DNA of 64,000 nucleotides from Chloroflexota bacterium (lineage in GTDB: Bacteria > Chloroflexota > Dehalococcoidia > Lucifugimonadales > Lucifugimonadaceae). The notes under the pieces are model-generated. The model did no database searches and was not told the DNA's origin. It worked only from the letters and a program-made list of their open reading frames with translations. A program made the translations under genes and the position numbers. The stretch lies in NCBI GenBank assembly GCA_027624075.1, contig JAQBUH010000007.1:1-64000 (forward strand), in the 5' to 3' direction. The first letter of the stretch is position 1. The number at the start of each line of letters is the position of its first letter. Positions 35,450 to 44,285 of the stretch are shown here, one piece after another.

Positions 35450-36322
35450 TCAGGAATTGGCCTTGGCCGCCGCCTGCTTGCGGGCCAACTCCCGCAGTTG
35501 GGAAAGAGCGTCCTGTGCCCTCCTGGTGTCCGCACCCTCCGGGGCCCGGTCCAGGAATGCAGACAGGGATTCAACCGCCTGGACGAAGTCTCCAACCTCC
35601 GCCTGCAACCGGGCAAGGTCACTCAGGTTGCGCCAGTTCTGAGGGTCGAGCATCTGGATCCGCTCGGCCGCCGCGAGCGACCGTTTGTAGTCCCGCTTTT
35701 TGGCGTGCGTTAGCTTGAGATTGGTGAGCAACCGGCGCAGCGTTGAGCGGTTTCCGCAGACCGGGAGCAGGTGCCGGGAGAGTGCCGGCGAGGTCCCTCC
35801 AGCCGGTTTCTTGCCCCGCATCGCAAGTGACAGACACTCTTTCCTGGAAAGAAGTCCGCCGCGGTGATAAGGGTCGATAAATATCTCGTCCCCGCCTGAG
35901 CCCGTCACAAGCAGAAAGTGACCCGGCATGCCGATGCCGTGCATCTCGATCCCGGTCCTGGCCGCCACTTCACGGTAGATGACGGAAAGTGTGATCGGTA
36001 TGCCGAGCCCGCGGTCAAGGACCTGGTTCACGTAGCTGTTTCGCGGATCATAAAAGTTGCCGCTATTGCCGCGCAGCCCGGCGACCTCGAAAACGACCTC
36101 TCGCAGATTGGCGAGCCTGTCGTAGGTTGATGAAGAGCCGGTGAGACGGTCTTGCACCATCCCCGCAAGCGAGTCGAGCTTTGTGAAGTAGCGGTCCGTT
36201 TCGAGGTCCGGATACTCTTCCGCCGCTATGAACAGGCACGCGGCGAAGAGGTCTATCTCCGCGTCTGTGTGCCGCACCGCCTGGGCGAAGCTCTCTCGGG
36301 CCTGTTTAGCGTGGGTCTCCAT
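35450..36322 (-). CDS. SirB1-family protein: transglutaminase-like domain plus TPR
   Basis: A 290-residue protein. The N-terminal 160 residues match the SirB1/transglutaminase-core-2 domain: DPRNSYVNQVLDRGLGIPITLSVIYREVAAR and HGIGMPGHFLLVTG (key Asn-Ser-Tyr and His-Phe), then EIFIDPYHRGG. The C-terminal part has TPR-like helices (TNLKLTHAKKRDYKRSLAAAERI, LARLQAEVGDFVQAVESLSAFLD). In related proteins the catalytic Cys is often replaced; here no Cys precedes the active-site region, so it is probably a non-catalytic scaffold. The exact function is unknown. It is monocistronic. Confidence 0.85.
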   Translation of the reverse strand: METHAKQARESFAQAVRHTDAEIDLFAACLFIAAEEYPDLETDRYFTKLDSLAGMVQDRLTGSSSTYDRLANLREVVFEVAGLRGNSGNFYDPRNSYVNQVLDRGLGIPITLSVIYREVAARTGIEMHGIGMPGHFLLVTGSGGDEIFIDPYHRGGLLSRKECLSLAMRGKKPAGGTSPALSRHLLPVCGNRSTLRRLLTNLKLTHAKKRDYKRSLAAAERIQMLDPQNWRNLSDLARLQAEVGDFVQAVESLSAFLDRAPEGADTRRAQDALSQLRELARKQAAAKANS

Positions 36323-36559
36323 GTTCGGTCTCGCAGCCGGTCAAACAGTTGTGCCTGCGCCGGTTGTTCCTGAGCCGGATGCCGCAGGAAGATTCTTGCT
36401 CTTCAGTTTCGGACCTGCTGACAAGCATCCTAGCAACGCCCGGTAGCTGTAGCAATTGGCGTTGACCGTCTGGAGTTGACAGGGTTTCGTCATGTTGCAA
36501 CACTTCGCGCAATGGCGCCGGGCTGATTTCACATGCCACGCCAGACGGAAAATAGAACA
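36323..36559. other. divergent promoter region
   Basis: The 237-base gap between the SirB1-like gene and the TPP riboswitch. It should hold the promoters of both the leftward gene and the thi transcript. No motif stands out. Confidence 0.4.
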
Positions 36560-36654
36560 CGCGGTGGGGAGCTCGGAACAGCCGGGCTGAGAGGGCGAAC
36601 GATGATTCGCCGACCCATGAACCTGAACTGGGTAATTCCAGCGGAGGGACTGCG
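36560..36654 (+). promoter_or_regulatory. TPP riboswitch (thi box)
   Basis: The aptamer matches the thi-box consensus in order: GTGGGGAGC, GGGCTGAGAGG, ACCCATGAACCTGAACTGGG, TAATTCCAGCGGAGGGA. The P1 stem CGCGGT/ACTGCG closes it (36560-36565 with 36649-36654, one G-U). It binds thiamine pyrophosphate and switches off the downstream transporter genes, in keeping with an uptake role for a thiamine precursor. Confidence 0.96.
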
Positions 36655-36673
36655 GCACATCAGCAACAATCTG

Positions 36674-36704
36674 AACCGCCAGTGGCCCCGCCAGGCGGTT
36701 TTTT
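36674..36704 (+). terminator. intrinsic terminator, riboswitch expression platform
   Basis: A 7-bp stem, AACCGCC/GGCGGTT, with a 13-base loop and a run of T follows the aptamer by 20 bases and precedes the first thi gene. This is the arrangement of transcription-attenuating TPP switches: with TPP bound, the anti-terminator is blocked and this hairpin forms. Confidence 0.9.
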
Positions 36705-36737
36705 GTTGTCTAACGAAAAGGCGAGTGATTGACAGGC

Positions 36738-37583
36738 ATGACGATGAGCGCAGGCTCTTCACGATCTGCACAGCTGGCACAACTGGCGCGGCTGCTAGTT
36801 GACAGGGTCAGCATCGGCTACACGTCCGCCCGGGGCGAACAAGTGCTGGCCGTTCGCGACCTGAGCATTGAAGTCGACGCGGGAGAGTTCGTCGCCATCG
36901 TCGGGCCGAGCGGATGCGGCAAGTCCACTCTGCTGAACGCCATCGCAGGGCTCACGGAGCCGTCATCCGGCGCAATCTCTATAGACGGCAACCCGGGGGC
37001 GGCACGGCTCGGGAAGGTCGCCTACATGCAGCAGCGAGACCTGCTGTTGCCGTGGCGAACGGTGCTGGGAAATGCACGACTCGGACTGGAGCTTGCCGGC
37101 ACGGACAGACACATTGCGGACGCCGCGGCGTCGGAGCGAGCGGAGCGGTTTGGACTGGGCGGCGCGCTCGGCTCGTTCCCCTGGCAGCTGTCCGGCGGGA
37201 TGCGGCAAAGGGTGGCGCTGCTCAGGGCGACCCTGCCTGATAGCGGTGTGCTGCTGCTGGACGAACCCTTCGGCGCGCTGGACGCCATAACGCGGCGCGA
37301 CCTCCAGCAGTGGCTTGCGGGAGTGCTGGAGCGAGCTGGCCGCGCCGTCCTGCTTGTGACGCACGATGTTGAGGAGGCGCTGCTGCTCGCAGACCGCGTG
37401 TACGTCATGTCAACGCCGTCAGGTGACAACAAACCGTCTATTACTGCACGTGTAGATGTGCCGCTCCCCCGGCCGCGGCGCGAAGAGACCGTGACAACTC
37501 CGGAGTTTGTTGCGTTGAAGGCGGAGCTGATGTCTGCGCTCTCAGCCACAGCGCCCGGCCCTGTTCCGGCGGAGGCCCCGTGA
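36738..37583 (+). CDS. thiZ: ABC transporter ATP-binding protein for thiamine precursor (HMP-type)
   Basis: The ATPase of the riboswitch-controlled importer. Walker A is GPSGCGKST at about 57-65, the Q-loop is in MQQRDLLLPWRT, the signature is LSGGMRQRVAL, Walker B is VLLLDEPFGALD and the H-loop is THDVEEALLLA. Length 281 is typical. Start: ATG 36738 is used, but TTG 36729 and ATG 36744 are also possible. It is the first gene after the TPP riboswitch; the next gene overlaps its stop. Assignment as ThiZ rests on riboswitch control and the NMT1/THI5-type binding protein two genes downstream. Confidence 0.9.
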   Translation: MTMSAGSSRSAQLAQLARLLVDRVSIGYTSARGEQVLAVRDLSIEVDAGEFVAIVGPSGCGKSTLLNAIAGLTEPSSGAISIDGNPGAARLGKVAYMQQRDLLLPWRTVLGNARLGLELAGTDRHIADAAASERAERFGLGGALGSFPWQLSGGMRQRVALLRATLPDSGVLLLDEPFGALDAITRRDLQQWLAGVLERAGRAVLLVTHDVEEALLLADRVYVMSTPSGDNKPSITARVDVPLPRPRREETVTTPEFVALKAELMSALSATAPGPVPAEAP

Positions 37584-38476
37584 TGGGCGAAGTGCCAGTG
37601 ACGGGCGGAGCGCCAGTAACGGGCGGAGCAATGGATGGCGGCGCGACAAAGCGGAGCACAGCTAAGAGAGGCGCCGCACAGGTTGTGCGCGCGACGATCG
37701 GTGGCTGGACGCCCGCTCTTGCGCTGACGCTGGCGCTCGTCGGACTGTGGGAGCTGCTGGCGCACGCGCTTGACGTGCAGCCGTGGCTGCTGCCTGCGCC
37801 GAGCGAGATAGCGCAGGAGCTTTCGGAGTCGTTCTCGCTGCACATGAGGCACGCCCGTATCACGGTGCAAGAGGTTGTTATCGGTTTCTTGCTGGCCGCG
37901 CTGCTTGGCGCGGCGCTGGCCGCGGCGATCTCATGGTCGAGGATCATCGAGCGATCGCTCTATCCGATAGTCATCGCGTCGCAGACCATCCCGATCATCA
38001 CGCTTGCGCCGCTGCTGCTGGTGTGGGTCGGGCCAGAGATGACGTCGAAGGTGATCGTCGTCGTACTGATCTCGTTCTTCCCCGTCGTCGTGAGCATGGT
38101 GGACGGGCTGCGGTCTGCGGACACCGAGATGGCAGACATGATGAGGACGCTGGGCGCGAGCCGTGTACAGCTGCTGTTGAAGCTCAGGCTGCCCGCAGCG
38201 CTGCCCTACCTGTTCTCCGGCCTCAAGGTGGCCGCGGTGACCTCCGTGATCGGCGCTGTGGTCGGAGAGTGGGTCGGCGGAAGCGGCGGACTCGGCTGGC
38301 TGATGAAGGTCTCCGGCCCGCAGTTCAGGACAGAGCGCGTCTTCGCCGCCATTTTCGTGCTGTCGGTCGCCGCCGTCCTGATGTTCATGCTGGTGGTTGC
38401 CGCTGAGCGTTGGGCGCTGCGCAATCACGGCCCGAGGGGCCTGAGGGCCGGGGAGGTCTGGAGAGCCCGCAAGTGA
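37580..38476 (+). CDS. thiX: ABC transporter permease for thiamine precursor
   Basis: A 298-residue inner-membrane permease of the binding-protein-dependent type. About six hydrophobic segments are visible between residues 45 and 285. The EAA loop that contacts the ATPase is MMRTLGASRVQLLLKLRLPAALPYLFSGL, with the key EAA-like GA and P spacing. The N-terminal about 35 residues are polar and contain a repeated VTGGAP/VTGGAM tract coded by a DNA repeat. Start GTG 37580, or ATG 37583, overlaps the ATPase stop, so translation is coupled. Confidence 0.9.
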   Translation: MMGEVPVTGGAPVTGGAMDGGATKRSTAKRGAAQVVRATIGGWTPALALTLALVGLWELLAHALDVQPWLLPAPSEIAQELSESFSLHMRHARITVQEVVIGFLLAALLGAALAAAISWSRIIERSLYPIVIASQTIPIITLAPLLLVWVGPEMTSKVIVVVLISFFPVVVSMVDGLRSADTEMADMMRTLGASRVQLLLKLRLPAALPYLFSGLKVAAVTSVIGAVVGEWVGGSGGLGWLMKVSGPQFRTERVFAAIFVLSVAAVLMFMLVVAAERWALRNHGPRGLRAGEVWRARK

Positions 38477-38500
38477 GATGACGGAACAGGCGGCGCCTCG

Positions 38501-39619
38501 ATGGGCGCGCCGAAACGGACCGAGCGACGCAAACAGATGCCAGGGAAGGCGAAACAGATGAGCTCAATTAAACCGGTTGGCCGGGACGGCAAGCAGCGGG
38601 AACTTCGACCGCAGCGATCAATGTCCCTCTTCGCAGGACTGCTGATCCTAGCAGTCCTGGCGCTCGGCGCGTGCTCGTCGGACTCCGATGACGCAGACCG
38701 CTCTCGTGTCAGCGTGTCGCTCGCACTCGACTGGTTCCCGAACTCCAATCACGCCGGCATCTACGCGGCGCTCGAGAACGGTTACTTCGATGACGAGGGG
38801 CTGGACGTGAATGTCTACACCCCGGCGGACCCCGCGCTGGTGCTGCAGTCGGTCGGCGCCGGGCGCGATGACTTCGGCATCAGCTACCAGACGGACCTGC
38901 TGCAGGCACGCAACGCAGGTGTCCCTGTTGTGTCCATCACGGGCATCGTGCAGCACCCGCTCAACTCGGTGATGGCGCTCAAGAGCTCTGGAATAACCCG
39001 GCCGTCTGACCTGCACGGCCTCAAGGTTGGCTACCCTGGCATCCCGTCAAACGAGGGGCTCCTGGCGACGATGCTGGAGAGCGACGGCCTGACGATGGAC
39101 GACGTTGAGCTAGTCGACATCGGCTTTGCGCTCACGCAGTCGCTGGCAGCCGGCAGCGTCGACGCCATCGTCGGCGCCTACTGGACTCACGAGTCGATAG
39201 TGCTGGACCTCGAAGGCCTGCCGGTCAACGTCATGCGCATGGAGGACTGGGGAGTCCCTGACTTCTACGAGCTTGTGCTGGTGGCGAGCGAAGAGACGGT
39301 CCAGGGGCGGCCGGAGACGGTTCAGAAACTCGTGCGGGCGCTGAGCCGCGGGTTCGAGTACGCGCTGGCAAACCCGCAGACCTCAATGGATATCCTGGTG
39401 GACCGCGGCGGCGAAACGGTGCTGGAGGATGTGGAGCGACAGGGAGTCGAGCTGTTACTGCCGATGTGGGATGACGGGGTTGCGCCGCAGTTCGGCTGGC
39501 AGGAGCGCGCTCGCTGGGACAGCTTCGCCGGCTGGATGAAGAGCAAGGGATTGATCGACGCGTCTCTTGATCCGGAGGCGGCGTTCACAAACCGGTTTGT
39601 CGAGGGAGCGGTGGAGTAA
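38501..39619 (+). CDS. thiY: NMT1/THI5-like substrate-binding lipoprotein
   Basis: Binds a thiamine pyrimidine precursor (HMP or an amino/formyl analogue) outside the membrane. A signal region, SMSLFAGLLILAVLALGACSS, ends with lipobox LGAC, so it is a lipoprotein. The mature domain opens VSVSLALDWFPNSNHAGIYAALENGYF, a hallmark of this family (key DWFPN-x-NHAG). The upstream about 40 residues before the signal core are unusually long and polar; ATG at 38621 (MSLFAGLL) is a plausible alternative start. It is the third gene of the riboswitch operon, 24 bases after the permease. Confidence 0.92.
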   Translation: MGAPKRTERRKQMPGKAKQMSSIKPVGRDGKQRELRPQRSMSLFAGLLILAVLALGACSSDSDDADRSRVSVSLALDWFPNSNHAGIYAALENGYFDDEGLDVNVYTPADPALVLQSVGAGRDDFGISYQTDLLQARNAGVPVVSITGIVQHPLNSVMALKSSGITRPSDLHGLKVGYPGIPSNEGLLATMLESDGLTMDDVELVDIGFALTQSLAAGSVDAIVGAYWTHESIVLDLEGLPVNVMRMEDWGVPDFYELVLVASEETVQGRPETVQKLVRALSRGFEYALANPQTSMDILVDRGGETVLEDVERQGVELLLPMWDDGVAPQFGWQERARWDSFAGWMKSKGLIDASLDPEAAFTNRFVEGAVE

Positions 39620-39631
39620 CTGGCGCGCTGG

Positions 39632-40885
39632 TCAGGAGGACGCTTCCGGCTCTGCAGCGGCTCGCTCCATTGCCCACAGCGGCCGCAACAGCGTTACGCC
39701 GACCGCCAGCACGGCGCCGGACATCAGTGTTCCTCCAAGAGTCAGCGCAAACGGCGCTCCGTATAGCTGCGCCAGCGCGCCCATCAGGAGTCCACCGAGG
39801 CTCGACGCTCCCCAGGTGAACTGGCTGATGCCCAGTATGCGGCCTCGATACTCTGGCGCTACAAGCGTCTGCACCAGCGTCTGGCTCATGGTCTGGTAGA
39901 CGGTGCGGGTCGCTCCTACGAACGCCAGCGCAAAGGCCGCCAACACGAGGACGTCTGACCGCGCAAACAGCACGAGCGCGGCGCCGAACGCGCTGCCTGA
40001 GACGGTCAGGTAGAGCGCCGGTTTAACGAGCGTGCCAAGAAAGACGATAGCCAGCGTCGCAACCAGTCCTCCGGCGCCCGCGGCAAGGAGCAGGTTCCCG
40101 TACGTGTGCTCGCCGCCTGCAAAGATCTCGTCTGCGAACACCGGGATCAGCGTCTGGTACGAGAGGCCGACCAGCCCGCCGAAGATGCCAAGGCCGATCA
40201 GACCGGCGATGGTGCGGTTCTCTCGCAGGTGACCGAACCCTTCTGTCAGCCCGCGCCATGCCGAGACACGGCTGCTCTCCATCTTGTGGCCGGCAGGCGA
40301 CATGAGCATGAGCGAGGCGGTCGTCAAGACGTACGCGGCTGCGATGATGAAGAAGAGACCTTCGAGGCCGAGCGCGCCGACCAGCGGCGCAAAGAGCGCC
40401 GGACCTGCGATGGCGGCGACTCCGAAGACGATGGAGTACATGGCGATTGCGCCGGCGAGGTGCTCCTTCGGCACGATGGTCGCGACCATTGCGGAGCGCG
40501 ATGGGATGTCAAACGAGAGCAGGATGCCGGTTCCGACCGATATGGCGATGAGGTGCCACGGCACAATCACATCCGTCGCCACAAGAACCCCTGTGAGAGC
40601 GGCGAGCGCAGCGAACATGAGCCGCGTCACGCGCACGAGCTTGAGCCGGTTGACGCGGTCTGCCAGCACGCCGCCCCACATGGAGAAGATGAGCACAGGG
40701 CCGAGGTTGGCGGCAGTCTCCAGGCCGAGCATGAACTCGCTGTCTGTGAGCGTCCGCATGAGCCAGAGCCGGCCGAAGATGAGCGTCCACATGCCAATGT
40801 TCGAGAACGCGGCGGCGACCCAGAAGATGCGGTATTCCCGGTAACGGAACGCGGCGAATGCGGTGTTTTCGAAGGTCAGGCGCAA
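39632..40885 (-). CDS. MFS transporter
   Basis: A major facilitator superfamily permease of about 417 residues with twelve predicted hydrophobic segments. N-terminal RYREYRIFWVAAAFSNIG and the loop MWGGVLADRVNRLKLVRVTRL (the typical MFS loop 2-3 motif G-x-x-x-D-R) are visible, and the second half is RGRILGISQFTWGASSLGG. The likely start is TTG 40885, which overlaps the hydrolase stop by ten bases. A longer frame, from 41071, is inside the upstream gene and not credible. The substrate is unknown (macrolide-efflux or generic DHA3-like). It is co-oriented with the UxuA-like gene cluster and may export or import a pathway compound. Confidence 0.9.
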   Translation of the reverse strand: MRLTFENTAFAAFRYREYRIFWVAAAFSNIGMWTLIFGRLWLMRTLTDSEFMLGLETAANLGPVLIFSMWGGVLADRVNRLKLVRVTRLMFAALAALTGVLVATDVIVPWHLIAISVGTGILLSFDIPSRSAMVATIVPKEHLAGAIAMYSIVFGVAAIAGPALFAPLVGALGLEGLFFIIAAAYVLTTASLMLMSPAGHKMESSRVSAWRGLTEGFGHLRENRTIAGLIGLGIFGGLVGLSYQTLIPVFADEIFAGGEHTYGNLLLAAGAGGLVATLAIVFLGTLVKPALYLTVSGSAFGAALVLFARSDVLVLAAFALAFVGATRTVYQTMSQTLVQTLVAPEYRGRILGISQFTWGASSLGGLLMGALAQLYGAPFALTLGGTLMSGAVLAVGVTLLRPLWAMERAAAEPEASS

Positions 40886-41649
40886 GTGGTGGTCATTGGG
40901 AAGCTCTGGAAGGCCGGGGGTTTCGGAGTTGTCAACGCCACACAGCGCGAACGCGCTGGCGCGCGGTATGCGATCTGCGGGTCGCCGGACAGGAAGCGCG
41001 TTATGGCAGAGATCGCGTCTGCCGGGTTGTCCTCGAACACATTGTGACCTGCGCCTGGGATATGAAGCCACTCGCCGTCCGGCACGGTCGTCGCGGCCTT
41101 CTGCGCGGTCTCGTCAGTAACGAGTCCGCTATCGCCTCCGAGCAGGAACAGCGTCCCGCACCGCCCGCCCCTCAGCGTACTCCAGCGCTCATCAGCGGCC
41201 GGCGCCGGATTGCGGTCCCTGTGCTTGAGGATGTCTGGATCCTCCCGCCAGGCGATACGGCCGTCTTGCTCAACCATTCGGGAGTGTAGGCGGCGTGCGA
41301 CAGCGTCTTCGCTGATGAGCGGCAGCACACCACGCTGCCATTCCCGCGCCTCATCCCAGCCTGCGAAGTCGCGGCCAAGCGCGGCCACTCCCGCCGCAAC
41401 CTGCTCGCCCGCGGCGTTGCGGAGAGCTATCGACTCGAGCCTGCTACTGCCAAGCAAAACGCGGTGCATGCCGCCGGTAGACTCAGCGGCATGAGCGATG
41501 ACCTGCCCGTCAGGGTTAAGGACGTCATAGGCGTTGGCACCCTCAATGCCCGTAAACATCTCAAGCCCCTCAACCCGCTGCTCGATGCGCACGGAGTTGA
41601 CCCGAGTCAGGTCGAGTAGCTGCCGCGTGACAGAGCCTGTTCTACGCAT
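40876..41649 (-). CDS. chimeric protein: scramblase/LURP-one-like N-part joined to C-terminal half of an alpha/beta hydrolase
   Basis: A 257-residue product. Residues about 14-86 resemble the scramblase/LURP-one-related fold (EGANAYDVLNPDGQVIAHAAES, LESIALRNAAGEQV). From about residue 90 on, the sequence is the C-terminal half of an alpha/beta hydrolase, with CGTLFLLGGDSGLVT (acid) and HIPGAGHNVFEDNP (catalytic His). The nucleophile elbow GxSxG and the first half of the hydrolase are absent. This looks like a deletion that fused two genes, and the hydrolase cannot be catalytic. Start ATG 41649 overlaps the stop of the UxuA-like gene by eight bases. Expression is possible; function is doubtful. 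Confidence 0.6.
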   Translation of the reverse strand: MRRTGSVTRQLLDLTRVNSVRIEQRVEGLEMFTGIEGANAYDVLNPDGQVIAHAAESTGGMHRVLLGSSRLESIALRNAAGEQVAAGVAALGRDFAGWDEAREWQRGVLPLISEDAVARRLHSRMVEQDGRIAWREDPDILKHRDRNPAPAADERWSTLRGGRCGTLFLLGGDSGLVTDETAQKAATTVPDGEWLHIPGAGHNVFEDNPADAISAITRFLSGDPQIAYRAPARSRCVALTTPKPPAFQSFPMTTTCA

Positions 41650-42637
41650 TCCGGGTCACGGTCTCGATCAGCGCCTGGATATAGCCGTTGGCGAACGCCC
41701 GTCCACGGTGACCGTACTCGGTGTCGCCAATGGTGACCGGCACATGGTCGTCGATGAACACTCCGTCGAAACCGGCGTCGTGGTAGATCTTCATTGCACG
41801 GCGCATGTCGACATACCCGGTGTTGATGAATGCCTCATCGAAAGGCACACCGGGGTTAGAGACGTTCCTGAAATGGACGTACAGCACTTTCTTGCGCTGT
41901 GCCATCTCCTCGATCCAGCTGTAAATACCTTGACCCGCCGCGTCCTCGAACTCGGAGAACGTGCCCTGGCAGAACTCAATGGCGTTCGACGGTGAGTCCA
42001 CTATATCCACGAGCCTCCGGTAGGCGTCGAAGGTGTGGAGCAGACGCGGGATGCCGCCGATGGACCGGACCGGCGGGTCAGGCGGGTGGATGCCGAGCCT
42101 GATCCCTTCCTCCTCTGCAACTGGAGTGATGATGCGGATCCAGTCCTCGAGCAGGTCCCCCATCTCAGCCTCGTCATAGACGCGGCCATGCGTTGGCGCA
42201 GCGTTTGCAAACTCAGCATGGTCATAGTTGGTGTACTGCACGCCACCGCGGCCGACGCTGTTCGACGAGCCTCGCCAGACATTGGAAGGCATCCAGTTGT
42301 AGCCGAAGATCGGGAGGCCGGAGCGGCCCATTGCGGCAACCGTGTGCTTCATGTTCTCGATCTGCCTCGCCCGGTCCGGGCCGCCGAGCATGACCTGGTC
42401 GTAGAAGCGGGTCGGCACGTTCTCGATGGCCTCAAGGTTGAGACCGAACGATGCGACATGCTTGCGGAGCGCGATCAGGTCATCGACCTCGAACCGCACG
42501 TCGCCAGGGACCAGGTTCTCCCTGTTGTATGAGCCGAGGATCACGTCTGACGCGCCGTACTGCGCTGCGAAGGTTAGTAGATCATCCAGCGGTGTCTCAC
42601 CGAACGCTGCGGGCGAAAACTTGAAGCCGACTCTCAT
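41642..42637 (-). CDS. mannonate dehydratase-like enzyme (UxuA family), copy 1
   Basis: A 331-residue TIM-barrel enzyme related to D-mannonate dehydratase, which makes 2-keto-3-deoxygluconate in hexuronate catabolism. The typical elements are VGFKFSPAAFGETPLDDL, EAIENVPTRFYDQVMLGG, IFGYNWMPSNVW, RLGIHPPDPPVRSIGGIPRLL (metal His), AIEFCQGTFSE (metal Cys), VHFRNVSN (His) and VFIDDHVP (Asp/His). The protein is shorter than E. coli UxuA (394). Copy 2 lies 1.8 kb upstream; the two are about equally diverged throughout. Acid-sugar dehydration is likely, but the exact substrate is uncertain. Confidence 0.88.
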   Translation of the reverse strand: MRVGFKFSPAAFGETPLDDLLTFAAQYGASDVILGSYNRENLVPGDVRFEVDDLIALRKHVASFGLNLEAIENVPTRFYDQVMLGGPDRARQIENMKHTVAAMGRSGLPIFGYNWMPSNVWRGSSNSVGRGGVQYTNYDHAEFANAAPTHGRVYDEAEMGDLLEDWIRIITPVAEEEGIRLGIHPPDPPVRSIGGIPRLLHTFDAYRRLVDIVDSPSNAIEFCQGTFSEFEDAAGQGIYSWIEEMAQRKKVLYVHFRNVSNPGVPFDEAFINTGYVDMRRAMKIYHDAGFDGVFIDDHVPVTIGDTEYGHRGRAFANGYIQALIETVTRNA

Positions 42638-42658
42638 CGATTGCTCCTGTAGACAGCG

Positions 42659-43174
42659 TTACTTCCCGAATCCGTGCGTCATGCCGCGGATGAACGCGAC
42701 CTGACCGGTGTGCTGGCTCTCTTCTACGATGATGTGTCCAACTATCCAGCTGCCGGTTACGACGCCGAAGCGCGGATGTTGATACTCCCGTTCGAGCTCG
42801 CCGTCTGTGAGTTTGTCCAGGTAAGCGTTTGTACGGGCGCGGACGGCGTCGAAGTACTCAAGCAGGTCCGGCACCGGTATCTGCGGCATGGACTTCACCT
42901 CCTCGATGCTCTGTCCGGCGCCGTTGCTCTCAGGGTCCATGCCGAAGCGCTTGTCCCAACCGCCCGCGTTCCACTCCTCTGCCGTACTCAGCAAAATGCG
43001 GTTGACCCAGCGGTCTTCGACGCGTGCCATGTGCCAGACGAGCCAGCCGATGTGGTTGGACTGCGGCGAGGGTTGCGAGTAGACCTCGGAGGTGGTGAGA
43101 CCATCGACGCCACGCTTGAGTGCGGTGAGGTATTCGTCGAAGGCGCTTTGCAGAGTTGCTGGGAAGCCGTTCAT
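42659..43174 (-). CDS. DinB/DUF664 family protein
   Basis: A 171-residue four-helix-bundle protein of the DinB superfamily. The metal-binding histidines expected in this fold are HIGWLVWHMARVEDRWVN (His at about 41 and 48) and IVEESQHTGQVAFIRG (His at about 155). Members include bacillithiol and mycothiol transferases and maleylpyruvate isomerase relatives; which one applies here cannot be told. It ends 21 bases before the UxuA-like gene and may be co-transcribed with it. Confidence 0.88.
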   Translation of the reverse strand: MNGFPATLQSAFDEYLTALKRGVDGLTTSEVYSQPSPQSNHIGWLVWHMARVEDRWVNRILLSTAEEWNAGGWDKRFGMDPESNGAGQSIEEVKSMPQIPVPDLLEYFDAVRARTNAYLDKLTDGELEREYQHPRFGVVTGSWIVGHIIVEESQHTGQVAFIRGMTHGFGK

Positions 43175-43313
43175 GGCGTTTCCTCCTTGGTGCGGGCAGC
43201 AGGTGTGGCGATGCCAGGCGATACCAACCGGGGTGGGACCGGACCGTGCGAGGCTCGAAAATCTTACCCTTCGCGACGGACGTTCAGGGTGCCTGGCGTC
43301 CGGCCGCGGCTAC

Positions 43314-44246
43314 TCACGGCACAAACTTCTGGTGCAGCGCGTCGAGGTCGACGCGGCCTGCTGTGTCGTTCAGGACGGCGATGTTGCGGTCGACCTCTTC
43401 GCAGGTGCGCATCCCGGCGAGCGCGACATCTACGAGCGGGTTCGACAGGTTGAACTGCAGCAGCGCCGCCGAGTAGTCGAAGCTGTCGTCAGGGCGAATG
43501 ACTGCCATCCAGCGCTGGAACACGCCGGATGTGAGCGAGCGCATTGTGACGATGCCCATGCCGGCGTCTCGGGCGGCGATCATGCAGCCGAACGGGCGGT
43601 CGGGCGAGTACGGGTGCTGAAAGAGCAGGTTGTACTGGACCTGCATCACCTCGAAGCGGCCGGAGCCAATGAAGCGGTAGACGGCGGAGTTCTGGTCTTC
43701 GGTCGTGAAGCCGATATGCCTGATCAGGCCGTCGTCGCGGGCCTTTTCGAGCGTCTCAAGCACTCCGCCGGGACGCATGACGGCGTGTTCGTCCGCCTCT
43801 GTGTACGAGCCGCCGTGGACCTGGACGAGGTCGACGCTGTCGACCCGCAGGTTGCGGAGCGAGCGCTCGACGGAGCCACGGACATCCGGCTCAGCGTGCG
43901 CAACCTTGGTTGCGAGGAAGATGCTGTTTTGTTCCGAACTGTTCTCCGCGGCAGAGGGAGGAGGATTAGCGTGGAGAACGTCTATTGGCCGCGCTACTCT
44001 GCCGACCAGCGCCTCACCGAAGATGCGCTCGCTCTCGCCTTTGCCGTAGGCGGCGGCGGTGTCGAAGTAGGTGACGCCGGAGCCGGTGGCGTGTTGAATA
44101 GCCGCGATCACCCGCTCTCGCTGATCGGCCTGCTCAGGCGAGTATTTCTCAAGGTAGTTGGCAAGCCCGGCAGGCGCGCCGCCAAAGCCAAGCCGGGAGA
44201 CGGTGCGGTTGGTTGCGCCGAGGGTTGCTGATTCGAGGATGGTCAT
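43314..44246 (-). CDS. aldo/keto reductase
   Basis: A 310-residue NADPH-dependent reductase. The AKR tetrad is visible: Asp in VTYFDTAAAYG, Tyr in the same motif, Lys in IFLATKVAHA and His in VDLVQVHGGS. A phosphate-binding region appears at the C-terminus (LVDVALAGMRTCEEV). The sequence resembles D-threo-aldose/L-fucose dehydrogenase-type AKRs. Start ATG 44246 follows GGAAG; ATG 44258 and 44261 are alternatives. It lies between the two UxuA-like genes, all leftward, consistent with sugar oxidation or lactone formation feeding acid-sugar dehydration. Confidence 0.9.
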   Translation of the reverse strand: MTILESATLGATNRTVSRLGFGGAPAGLANYLEKYSPEQADQRERVIAAIQHATGSGVTYFDTAAAYGKGESERIFGEALVGRVARPIDVLHANPPPSAAENSSEQNSIFLATKVAHAEPDVRGSVERSLRNLRVDSVDLVQVHGGSYTEADEHAVMRPGGVLETLEKARDDGLIRHIGFTTEDQNSAVYRFIGSGRFEVMQVQYNLLFQHPYSPDRPFGCMIAARDAGMGIVTMRSLTSGVFQRWMAVIRPDDSFDYSAALLQFNLSNPLVDVALAGMRTCEEVDRNIAVLNDTAGRVDLDALHQKFVP

Positions 44247-44285
44247 TGTTGCTTCCATCAATCTGAACCGCCGTCCGGAGCTGCA

